Of a stretch of 10,262 bases of DNA, positions 1 through 5,118 are shown in pieces. The first letter of the stretch is position 1. Each line of letters begins with the position of its first letter. Origin of the DNA: Chloroflexota bacterium (GTDB lineage Bacteria; Chloroflexota; Limnocylindria; QHBO01); assembly GCA_013820865.1 (NCBI GenBank), contig JACDHU010000036.1, positions 1 through 10,262 of the forward strand, written 5' to 3'. The notes below the pieces were generated by a model. It searched no databases. It was given only the letters and a program-made list of their open reading frames with translations, and was not told the DNA's origin. Position numbers and translations under genes: made by a program.

Positions 1-3
1 CTT

Positions 4-23
4 CGGCCCAAAACGAAGGGCCG
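4..23. repeat. 20-bp perfect inverted repeat near the window edge
   Basis: CGGCCC and GGGCCG form 6-bp arms around an 8-nt A-rich centre, about 30 bp before the GAF fragment at 54. An overlapping alternative pairing is CTTCG (1-5) with CGAAG (14-18). There is no T-run on the plus strand, so a factor-independent terminator is unlikely. It could be a regulator operator or the end of an upstream gene outside the window. Function is not established. Confidence 0.35.
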
Positions 24-38
24 TCCGGGCGTGGCTGG

Positions 39-44
39 TAGCCT
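39..44 (+). promoter_or_regulatory. candidate -10 hexamer (TAGCCT) of a leaderless start
   Basis: TAGCCT fits the TANNNT -10 pattern and ends 9 nt before the ATG at 54. No Shine-Dalgarno precedes that ATG. The same arrangement recurs before other genes here, so a leaderless transcript is plausible. A single short hexamer in GC-rich DNA is weak evidence alone. Confidence 0.25.
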
Positions 45-53
45 CTGCCGCCA

Positions 54-404
54 ATGACCGACATGCCCCAGCCCATCCTGCCCCTGCTGGCCGCCCTGGA
101 GGCACTGGACGCGTGGCAAGAGGCGCCAACTTTGAAACACCGATCGGCAGTCGGCGACGCCCTGGCACGCGTGATCAGTGATCGTGTCCGCGAACTTGCA
201 TCCGCCCAGTACGCCGCCCTCGGTATCGTTGGGCCAGTGGGCGGTATCGAGCGCTTCATAACGAGCGGCGTTACCCCTGAGCAGCGGACACAGATAGGCG
301 GTGGGCCGCCTGAGGCTCGCCATCGGCGGCAGAGCTCCCATCCATCGATCCCGGGGACCATTGCGCGCACTCAATCCGGTCTCGCAGGCTGGGATGCCTG
401 GTAA
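54..404 (+). pseudogene. truncated GAF-domain fragment (signal-transduction kinase-like N terminus)
   Basis: This 116-residue frame looks like the start of a GAF-domain sensor of the DevS/DosS-like histidine kinase kind. Residues about 38-83 read as the opening of a GAF domain: a helix ending in ASAQYAALGIVG, then ERFITSGVTPEQRTQIG, the usual helix-strand-strand start. The expected continuation, with a glycine-rich turn and the LRL and HPPM blocks, is missing. A hint of the LRL segment (VGRLRLA) lies in another frame near 301-330. After residue 85 the translation is low-complexity and unlike any GAF core, and no kinase domain follows. I read it as a decayed 5' fragment with an internal deletion and frame loss. 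If expressed it would make a half-GAF peptide unlikely to bind a ligand. A small intact protein of unknown function is possible but less likely. Confidence 0.5.
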
Positions 405-405
405 C

Positions 406-427
406 GGGTGATCCGCTGGCTTCACCC
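406..427. repeat. hairpin between the GAF fragment and the minus-strand operon end
   Basis: GGGTGA and TCACCC form perfect 6-bp arms around a 10-nt loop, just after the GAF fragment's stop and beyond the 3' end of the minus-strand Fur operon. The position suits a bidirectional terminator between converging units, but neither strand has a U-tract, so termination is only inferred. The remaining bases up to 461 hold nothing I recognise. Confidence 0.3.
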
Positions 428-461
428 CTCGGCTGACGTCGAGGCAGGTCCGAAGGCGCTA

Positions 462-569
462 TTACGGCAAGAATGCAGTCCGGGTCGGCTGCTCGTACCA
501 GGGTAGGTTGATCTCGAACCCGTGGAGCAGGCTGACGCTCGATCCGATGGGCGAGCGCTCAGCGATCAT
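462..569 (-). CDS. possible 35-aa small protein overlapping the Fur stop
   Basis: An ATG at 569 lies inside the last codons of the upstream Fur-family gene, an 11-base overlap in another frame, and opens a 35-residue frame ending in TAA at 462-464. The middle reads SLLHGFEINLPWYEQP, with one Trp, one Tyr, one His and two Glu, an unusually structured composition for random sequence. No convincing Shine-Dalgarno is visible, so expression would rely on translational coupling after Fur. I do not recognise the family. It could be a real small product of the metal operon, the C-terminal scrap of a lost gene, or chance. Confidence 0.3.
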   Translation of the reverse strand: MIAERSPIGSSVSLLHGFEINLPWYEQPTRTAFLP

Positions 570-1011
570 CCGCCAGACACCTTGCGCAGCGACCGTAGAA
601 ATCCAGGGTCGCGTCGTCGATGGTAAAGCCATGCTGGCGGGCGACGCCGCCGGTGAGCCGGGCGATCAGTCGCTCGCCGATCTCCTCGACCCGTCCGCAG
701 CCCGTACAGACCAGATGATGATGGTGTTCCGGCTCGCAGGCGACATAGGCGTACACGTGGCCCGATCGCTCGAGCCGCCGCGCCACGCCCGCCGACACTA
801 GCGCCTCGAGCACGCGGAAGACGGTGGCGCGCCCGATGTCGGGGTGATCGGGTCGCAGCCGATCGTACAGCTCCTGCGCCGACAGCTGTTCACCGGCGGC
901 AGTCAACGACTCGGCGATCAACAGCCGCTGGCGCGTGACTCGCTCACCCGCCGCGCTCAACCGCGGGCCGGGACCAGCCACCTCATCAGGCACTGCACGC
1001 GGACCACCCAT
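559..1011 (-). CDS. zur: Fur-family metalloregulator, probably Zur (zinc uptake repressor)
   Basis: A 150-residue Fur-superfamily transcription factor. It would dimerise, bind DNA when loaded with its metal and repress uptake genes. The N-terminal winged helix spans about residues 22-90, with the recognition helix in DIGRATVFRVLEAL (58-71). The dimer domain has the HHHH cluster (96-99), a first CxxC (C102, C105) and a second CxxC (C142, C145) close to the C terminus. These are the four cysteines of the structural zinc site common in Zur and Fur. The HHHHLVCTGCG block and the zinc neighbourhood favour Zur, but Fur-family sensing cannot be fixed from sequence alone. It is third in the minus-strand operon, 6 nt after the His-rich gene's stop, with no clear own Shine-Dalgarno. 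The residue 1-20 tail is Pro/Gly-rich, so a later start such as GTG (Val7) is possible. A paralogue lies at 1921-2406. Confidence 0.85.
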   Translation of the reverse strand: MGGPRAVPDEVAGPGPRLSAAGERVTRQRLLIAESLTAAGEQLSAQELYDRLRPDHPDIGRATVFRVLEALVSAGVARRLERSGHVYAYVACEPEHHHHLVCTGCGRVEEIGERLIARLTGGVARQHGFTIDDATLDFYGRCARCLADDR

Positions 1012-1017
1012 CGCAGA

Positions 1018-1320
1018 TCAGTGCTCGTCCCAGTGCGAGGCATGCTGCGTGTGTCGGTGTGCGTCGTGCACGAAGTCGGTGTGACCGGCGTGCTCGAGCG
1101 CCTCGTGTCCACAGGCGTCACCGTGCTCATGCGCATGATCATCGTGGGCGGCGTGCGCCTGCGCCTGGTGCTCGTCCCAGTGGTCCTCGTGCTCGTGATG
1201 GGCATGGCCGTCGTGCAGGTGGTCGACGTGGCCCTCGTGCTCAACGGTGGCGTGCCCGCACTCCGCGGCGTGGGTATGGCTATGCGCGTCGTGCACTCGG
1301 TGCTCGGTGGCGGAGGTCAT
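1018..1320 (-). CDS. histidine-rich putative zinc-binding protein with a duplicated module
   Basis: A 100-residue, highly acidic protein with 30 histidines and two cysteines. There is no signal peptide or membrane segment, so it should be cytoplasmic. Residues 13-51 and 62-100 are two copies of one 39-residue module, aligned without gaps at an offset of 49. Each has HxH pairs, a CGH (C21 and C70), a GH(V/T)D segment, HD(G/A)H, and ends in HWDEH. Single-copy versions with the same CGH...GHVD...HDGH...DEH order occur as small proteins beside zinc regulators in actinobacteria, often mislabelled 'zinc transporter permease' (from memory, not searched). Its ATG overlaps the ArsR stop by 4 bp (ATGA), and the Fur gene follows 6 nt after its stop. 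Role inferred: a zinc buffer, store or chaperone controlled by the flanking sensors. Nickel or copper binding cannot be excluded. Confidence 0.8.
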   Translation of the reverse strand: MTSATEHRVHDAHSHTHAAECGHATVEHEGHVDHLHDGHAHHEHEDHWDEHQAQAHAAHDDHAHEHGDACGHEALEHAGHTDFVHDAHRHTQHASHWDEH

Positions 1321-1631
1321 CGGTCATCGGTCCTTTCGGTTACATGCTGAAGGGCGTCGGCCACGATGCGACCAACATGTTCGTCGGTGAGCTGATAGAT
1401 CACTTCCCGGCCCTGGCGTCGGCCCTCCACGAGTCGAAGGTTGCGCAGCACGCGCAGGTGTTGTGAGGTCGCCGACTGGGAGGTCCCCACCCGCTCAGTG
1501 AGGTCGTGCACGCAGCGCGGGGCGCTGCTCAGCTCAAGCACGATTCCGAGTCGCGCGGCGCTGGCCAGGGCCTTGAGCAGCTCAGAGGTACGTTCGAGCC
1601 TGCGGGTGCCCTGATCCACGTTCACTCGCAC
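1317..1631 (-). CDS. smtB: ArsR/SmtB-family repressor with a zinc-type alpha-5 site
   Basis: A 104-residue winged-helix ArsR-family repressor, a dimer that leaves its operator when excess metal binds. The recognition region is TSQSATSQHLRVLRNLRLV (50-68), followed by the wing GRRQGREVIYQLT. The C-terminal helix carries D83-x-H85-(10 residues)-H96-x-x-E99. This matches exactly the DxH...HxxE spacing of the Zn(II) inter-subunit site of SmtB, ZiaR and CzrA. C40 and H42 in RCVHDL sit where SmtB has its alpha-3 Cys. Zinc sensing is therefore strongly suggested. It is the first gene of the minus operon and overlaps the His-rich gene by ATGA. The longest frame starts at GTG 1631, but GTG 1625, 6 nt after a TAATAT hexamer, or GTG 1619 may be the true start; all keep the whole domain. 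Confidence 0.88.
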   Translation of the reverse strand: MRVNVDQGTRRLERTSELLKALASAARLGIVLELSSAPRCVHDLTERVGTSQSATSQHLRVLRNLRLVEGRRQGREVIYQLTDEHVGRIVADALQHVTERTDDR

Positions 1632-1637
1632 ATATTA
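1632..1637 (-). promoter_or_regulatory. candidate -10 (TAATAT) of the smtB operon
   Basis: On the minus strand TAATAT ends 6 nt before the GTG at 1625, the spacing of a leaderless transcript. No clear -35 is seen upstream. An 8-bp palindrome, GTCATGAC (1645-1652), lies just upstream and could be part of a repressor site, but a full SmtB-type 12-2-12 operator is not evident. Confidence 0.35.
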
Positions 1638-1851
1638 GCAGATCGTCATGACTTGGAGACACGTCGATTCGCCGGGCGCCACCCGCTCGGCGAGCCAACC
1701 GGTGATGCGCCCGGGGGCCGCAGCCGGCGTCGACCACGCGGCTGCCTGAGCCGATCTCGAGCCGGGCAAGCAGGCCGCCTATCTCCGGCCCAGGCGTCGG
1801 CCGCCAGGTCAAGATGTTCTGCCCAGCGAGATAGGGATCACATCTAATCAT
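1635..1851 (-). pseudogene. 5' fragment of a SAM-dependent methyltransferase, frameshifted
   Basis: From ATG 1851 the frame reads MIRCDPYLAGQNILTWRPTP and on to GSRVVDAGCGP, a class I SAM methyltransferase motif I (residues about 38-48). The frame then turns to nonsense (RAHHRLARRAGG). Dropping one base from the five-base homopolymer at 1713-1717 restores DAGCGPGRITGWLAERVAPGE, the expected remainder of motif I and its helix. That restored frame soon loses homology and stops at 1635-1637, beside the smtB promoter. The gene is therefore both frameshifted and cut off, with motifs II onward missing. The homopolymer change could be a sequencing error, but the truncation cannot. TACGCT at 1862-1867 (minus strand) lies 10 nt before the ATG and may be its old promoter. 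The remnant now occupies the gap between the two metal operons. Confidence 0.7.
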
Positions 1852-1869
1852 GCTTGGTCGCAGCGTAGA

Positions 1870-1885
1870 AGATGATATTGCATCT
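1870..1885. promoter_or_regulatory. candidate operator palindrome 1 (AGATG-N6-CATCT)
   Basis: AGATGATATTGCATCT has perfect 5-bp arms in a locally AT-rich patch between the divergent starts at 1851 and 1921. AT-rich dyads upstream of Fur/Zur genes are the usual autoregulatory sites. It does not match a named Zur-box consensus closely enough to assign by eye. TTGCAT (1878-1883), inside it, could act as a -35. Confidence 0.4.
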
Positions 1886-1898
1886 CGTCAAGCCAGTT

Positions 1899-1911
1899 GA
1901 TACATGGTATC
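1899..1911. promoter_or_regulatory. candidate operator palindrome 2 (GATAC-ATG-GTATC)
   Basis: A perfect 13-bp dyad with 5-bp arms and a 3-bp centre, 14 bp after palindrome 1. It overlaps the presumed -10 of the zur-znu operon and ends 9 nt before the start codon, so a bound repressor would block polymerase. Assignment to Zur or any other protein is inference. Confidence 0.4.
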
Positions 1912-1913
1912 GT
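1908..1913 (+). promoter_or_regulatory. candidate -10 (TATCGT) of the zur-znuACB operon
   Basis: TATCGT matches TANNNT and ends 7 nt before the ATG at 1921, which has no Shine-Dalgarno. This fits a leaderless start. It lies partly in palindrome 2, giving a simple repression geometry. Confidence 0.35.
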
Positions 1914-1920
1914 CTGGATC

Positions 1921-2406
1921 ATGCTCACCACACATGCCCTGCGCGACGCTGTCGAAGGCGCCGGACATCGCTTGACGCCGGAGCGCCGAGCGATGTCCGC
2001 GCTGGTCGCGGCACGCGGCGGGTGCTTCACACCGGCTGAGCTGGTCCGCGAAGCCAAGACGAAGGAACCGCGCATCGGCCGCGCCACGATCTTTCGCGCG
2101 CTGGACTTGTTCACGCGCCTGAAGATCGTGGAACGCCTCGAGCTGCCCGACGGGCGCCACGCGTACGTGACCTGCGAGTCGCCGCACCATCACCATCTGG
2201 TCTGCGCCCGCTGTGGGCTGACGGCCGAGGTCAAGGAGGTGGATCTGTCGGGCGCGCTTGCCGGCTTCGCACGCCAGACCGGATATCGCGTCGACCTCCA
2301 TCGGCTGGAGCTGTTCGGCGTGTGCCGGGCATGCCAACTACCAGCGACCGTTATCGGGAAGGCCCCCTCTGCCAACAAGCAACGACAAGGAGTCTCCGCA
2401 TCATGA
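1921..2406 (+). CDS. zur: second Fur-family regulator (Zur type) leading the zinc importer operon
   Basis: A 161-residue Fur-superfamily protein from the ATG at 1921. The winged helix ends in the recognition segment RIGRATIFRALDLFTRL (51-67). The dimerisation domain has HHHH (89-92), CxxC (C95, C98) and a second CxxC (C135, C138), the four-cysteine structural zinc site. A tail of about 20 residues (PATVIGKAPSANKQRQGVSA) follows. A TTG at 1897 would add eight residues, but it lies in the operator-like region and is less likely. The stop overlaps the znuA ATG by ATGA, so regulator and importer are translationally coupled. It probably represses its own operon when zinc is sufficient. It shares RATxFR, HAYV or VYAYV and HHHHLVC with the regulator at 559-1011 but differs widely elsewhere, so the two are old paralogues rather than a recent duplication. 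Confidence 0.87.
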   Translation: MLTTHALRDAVEGAGHRLTPERRAMSALVAARGGCFTPAELVREAKTKEPRIGRATIFRALDLFTRLKIVERLELPDGRHAYVTCESPHHHHLVCARCGLTAEVKEVDLSGALAGFARQTGYRVDLHRLELFGVCRACQLPATVIGKAPSANKQRQGVSAS

Positions 2407-3398
2407 AGCTCACTTCTCGTCGACACCGCGCCACCAGCGCTGCGGCGCTGGGCTCGATCCTGGGCCTGGTGCTCGCCGCGTGCACGGGAACACCCGGCAG
2501 CAGCGGGCAACCGACCGCGGGCGTGCCGTCACCGGCTCCGGATGCCCTGCGCGTGGTCGCCACCACGACTGTCCTGGCCGATATGGTCCAAGAGGTCGGC
2601 GGCGAGCACGTCAGCGTCCACAGCCTGGTTCCCAAGGGCGGCGAGGTCCATACCTTCGACCCCACGCCATCGGATGCCACCACGGTGGCCGATGCGCAGC
2701 TGCTGGTTATGAATGGACTCGGCCTGGACGAATGGCTGGGCTACATTGCGGCTGATGCCGGCGGCGGCAACATCCCGGTCGTCGAGCTCGCTGAGGACCT
2801 GGAAGGGGTCACGTACCTCGAAGGCGACGAGCACGAGGGTGAGGACGAGCACGAGGGTGAGGACGAGCACGAGGGTGAGGCGTTCAATCCGCACCTGTGG
2901 CTCAACGTGCAGTACACCATCCTCTATGTCGAGCGCTTGGCTGATACGCTGATCGAGGTGGACCCCGATCATGCGGATGCCTACGCGGCCCGTGCCGCCG
3001 AATACGTCGCCGAACTGGAAGAGCTCGACTCGTGGGCGCGCGAGCAGATGGCGACCATCCCCGATGAGAACCGCAGGGTGATCAGCTTCCACGAGGCCTT
3101 CCCCTACTTCGCCCAGGCCTACGGGCTTGAGATCGTCGGCACGGTCATCGACGCTCCGGGGCAGGATCCGAGCGCGGGTGAGGTGACCGCCCTGATCGAC
3201 GCCGTCCGCGATGAGGAGGCGGTGGCCATCTTCACCGAGGCCCAGTTCCCGACCACCGCCGCCGAGCGCATCTCGGAGGAGACGGGCGTCGACATCGTCG
3301 GCGAGCTGTACAACGATTCGCTCGGCGACGCGCCGGTCGACAGCTACCTCGGTATGATGCGCTGGAACGTGGAGCAGGTGGTCGAGGCGCTGCAGTGA
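2403..3398 (+). CDS. znuA: zinc ABC transporter substrate-binding lipoprotein (ZnuA-like)
   Basis: A 331-residue cluster A-I metal-binding protein that would capture Zn(II), or possibly Mn(II), outside the membrane and hand it to ZnuB. A basic N terminus and hydrophobic stretch end in the lipobox LAAC with C27 as the lipid-anchored cysteine, followed by a Gly/Ser/Pro linker. The mature fold starts at LRVVATTTVLADMVQEVGG. Likely metal ligands are H83 (GGEVHTFDPTPSD), H164 (NPHLWLN), H230 (SFHEAFPYF) and the acidic D305 (YNDSLGD), the usual three-His-plus-acid set. Between the first two lies an acidic His loop (141-159) with three DEHEGE units; such loops are typical of ZnuA rather than Mn-specific homologues. 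AAGGAG at 2387-2392 lies 10 nt before the ATG, and the ATG overlaps the zur stop. The stop overlaps the znuC GTG. Confidence 0.92.
   Translation: MKLTSRRHRATSAAALGSILGLVLAACTGTPGSSGQPTAGVPSPAPDALRVVATTTVLADMVQEVGGEHVSVHSLVPKGGEVHTFDPTPSDATTVADAQLLVMNGLGLDEWLGYIAADAGGGNIPVVELAEDLEGVTYLEGDEHEGEDEHEGEDEHEGEAFNPHLWLNVQYTILYVERLADTLIEVDPDHADAYAARAAEYVAELEELDSWAREQMATIPDENRRVISFHEAFPYFAQAYGLEIVGTVIDAPGQDPSAGEVTALIDAVRDEEAVAIFTEAQFPTTAAERISEETGVDIVGELYNDSLGDAPVDSYLGMMRWNVEQVVEALQ
2826..2879 (+). repeat. three exact 18-bp tandem repeats inside znuA
   Basis: GACGAGCACGAGGGTGAG occurs three times head to tail with no mismatch. Each copy encodes DEHEGE in the His-rich loop of ZnuA. The unit length is a multiple of three, so gain or loss of copies would keep the frame. 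Identity at all three codon positions points to recent slippage or unequal exchange. Confidence 0.95.
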
Positions 3399-4246
3399 CC
3401 TTCGCCCCCGCCGCCCCGGCGGATACGCATGTGCTGAGCGCTGCGGCCATGGCCGTAGCGCTCAGCGACGTGGCGGCCGGTTACCACGATCGAGTCGCGC
3501 TCGAGGACGTAAGCCTCGACGTGCGGCCCGGCAGCCTGCTTGCCATCGTCGGCCCCAACGGCGCCGGCAAGAGCACGCTGCTGAAGGTGATCGCCGGCTT
3601 GGTACCGGCGTGGTCGGGGTCGGTGTCGGTGCTCGGGGCTGCGCCGGGGAGCGCGGCGGAGCGCATCGCCTACGTGCCGCAGGCCGAGCTGGTGGACTGG
3701 CACTTTCCGATCACGGTTTCGGGCGTGGTCATGATGGGCCGCTACCCGCGCCTGGGCCTCGCCCGCCGGCCGGGAAAGGCAGACCGCGAGGCGGTTCGCG
3801 AGGCGCTCGCCAGCGTGGGCATGCTCGAGCACGCAGACCGGCAGATCGGCGCGCTCTCGGGCGGCCAGCGCCGTCGCGTCTTCCTCGCGCGCGCCGTGGC
3901 GGCCGACGCCGAGCTCTTCCTGCTCGACGAGCCGGTGACCGGGGTCGATGCGGCCACCCAGGAAGACATCATGGGCATCCTGGCCGCCAACGCGTCGGCC
4001 GGTCGCACCATCATCGCCACCACCCATGATCTCGCCTGCGCCGCGCAGTGCTTCCGGCGCGTGGTCGCCATCAACCGCACCATCGTGGCCGATGGCCCTG
4101 CCGAGATCGCGCTCGACCCCGACATCCTGGCCCGCGCCTACAGCGGCCATCTGCTGGTGCTCGGCGGCAACCGGGTCGTCCTCGACGACGCCCATCACCA
4201 CGACGAGTCGGCGAGCGAACGCCACTTCCACGACAACGGCGGCTGA
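3395..4246 (+). CDS. znuC: zinc ABC transporter ATP-binding protein (ZnuC-like)
   Basis: A 283-residue ABC ATPase that powers the importer from the cytoplasmic face. Walker A is GPNGAGKS (53-60), the Q-loop glutamine is Q96 in YVPQ, the signature is LSGGQRRR (154-161), Walker B is LFLLDEP (174-180), and the H-loop is H211 in TTHDL. The PITVSGVVMMGRYPRLG stretch after the Q-loop is typical of the metal-importer subfamily. The C terminus is metal-rich, with HHH (267-269), H277 and H279. The GTG start overlaps the znuA stop by GTGA. It adds 18 poorly conserved residues before an internal ATG at 3449 that sits at the usual family start, so the start is uncertain. The stop is 3 nt before znuB. Confidence 0.93.
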   Translation: MTFAPAAPADTHVLSAAAMAVALSDVAAGYHDRVALEDVSLDVRPGSLLAIVGPNGAGKSTLLKVIAGLVPAWSGSVSVLGAAPGSAAERIAYVPQAELVDWHFPITVSGVVMMGRYPRLGLARRPGKADREAVREALASVGMLEHADRQIGALSGGQRRRVFLARAVAADAELFLLDEPVTGVDAATQEDIMGILAANASAGRTIIATTHDLACAAQCFRRVVAINRTIVADGPAEIALDPDILARAYSGHLLVLGGNRVVLDDAHHHDESASERHFHDNGG

Positions 4247-4249
4247 CCG

Positions 4250-5107
4250 ATGGACCTCGTGCTCGAACCGCTCGGCTACCCGATCTTCATCCGCGCGCTG
4301 GTGGCCGCGATCCTGGTCGGCACGGTGTGCGCGGTGGTCGGGACCTACGTCGTCCTGCGCGGCCTGGCCTTCATCGGCGATGCCATCGGCCACGCCGCCT
4401 TCCCGGGGGTGGTCGTCGCGTTCATGCTCAACGCCCCGTTCTACCTGGGCGCCGCCATAGCGGCCGTCGGCACCGCGCTGTCCATCGGCTTCGTCACCCG
4501 GCGCACCACGCTGCGGGCCGATACGACCATCGGCGTCCTCTTTGCGGGCACGTTCGCGCTGGGCATCTTCCTGTTCAGCGCGATCGAAGGCTACGTGGCC
4601 GACCTGTTCAGCTTCCTGGTCGGCAACATCTTATTCATCAGCTTCAGCAATCTCATCGGGCTTCTCATCCTTGGCGGAGTCGTGCTGGCCGCGGTGGCGG
4701 TGCTGTGGAAGGAGCTGCTGTATTCGACCTTTGACCCGCTAGGTGCCGCCGCGTCCGGCCTCCCGGTCGGCCGCCTCGAGTACGTGCTCCTCACGCTCGT
4801 CGCGCTGACCATCGTGGTCAGCGTGCAGGCGGTCGGCATCGTCCTGGTGGTGGCAATGCTCGTCACGCCGCCGGCGGCGGCCCAATTGCTGACGGTGCGC
4901 TTCGGCCGACTGATGGGGCTGGCCGTCGTCTTCGGTGTCGCCGGTGCCGTGATCGGCCTGTACCTGAGCTACTGGCTCGACGTGGCCAGCGGCGCGAGCA
5001 TCGTGCTGGTCGTGACGACGATCTTCCTGGCCGTGCTCGCGTTTAACCCCCGCGGCGGCCTGCTGCGCCCGCGCGGTCAGCAGCAACGCCGGGCGACCGC
5101 GGAGTAG
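4250..5107 (+). CDS. znuB: zinc ABC transporter permease (ZnuB-like, ABC-3 family)
   Basis: A 285-residue integral membrane protein forming the importer channel, probably as a dimer. About eight hydrophobic segments can be drawn, around residues 12-36, 41-60, 64-82, 92-112, 120-152, 178-212, 221-243 and 249-265; two of these are long enough to be helix pairs. Family marks are VVLRGLAFIGDAIGHAAFPG (35-54), the cytoplasmic loop FDPLGAAASGLPV (161-173) and VTPPAAAQLL (205-214). The tail is short, basic and Gln/Arg-rich. It is the last gene of the zur-znuA-znuC-znuB operon. Only 11 bp separate its stop from the end of the convergent methyltransferase, and I see no strong terminator hairpin there. 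Zinc is the most likely substrate given the His-rich ZnuA loop and Zur; manganese is the alternative. Confidence 0.93.
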   Translation: MDLVLEPLGYPIFIRALVAAILVGTVCAVVGTYVVLRGLAFIGDAIGHAAFPGVVVAFMLNAPFYLGAAIAAVGTALSIGFVTRRTTLRADTTIGVLFAGTFALGIFLFSAIEGYVADLFSFLVGNILFISFSNLIGLLILGGVVLAAVAVLWKELLYSTFDPLGAAASGLPVGRLEYVLLTLVALTIVVSVQAVGIVLVVAMLVTPPAAAQLLTVRFGRLMGLAVVFGVAGAVIGLYLSYWLDVASGASIVLVVTTIFLAVLAFNPRGGLLRPRGQQQRRATAE

Positions 5108-5118
5108 CGCCCAATCGG

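Noticed and set aside
844..1350. A long plus-strand frame of 168 codons with Val/Leu/Arg-rich sequence.
   Set aside because: It is antisense to the His-rich and Fur genes. The Val/Met-rich repeats arise from reading His/Asp codons backwards, and the minus strand has clear families.
1645..1652. GTCATGAC palindrome as the SmtB operator.
   Set aside because: Known SmtB-type sites are longer AT-rich 12-2-12 dyads; an isolated 8-bp palindrome is too short to call.
2826..2879. Direct repeats considered as a CRISPR or iteron array.
   Set aside because: The units are contiguous with no spacers and lie in frame inside znuA, coding for DEHEGE.
3344..4393. A 349-codon minus-strand frame opposite znuC, rich in His, Asp and Arg.
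   Set aside because: No domain is recognisable and it mirrors a strong ABC ATPase with all motifs; it is a GC-rich antisense shadow.
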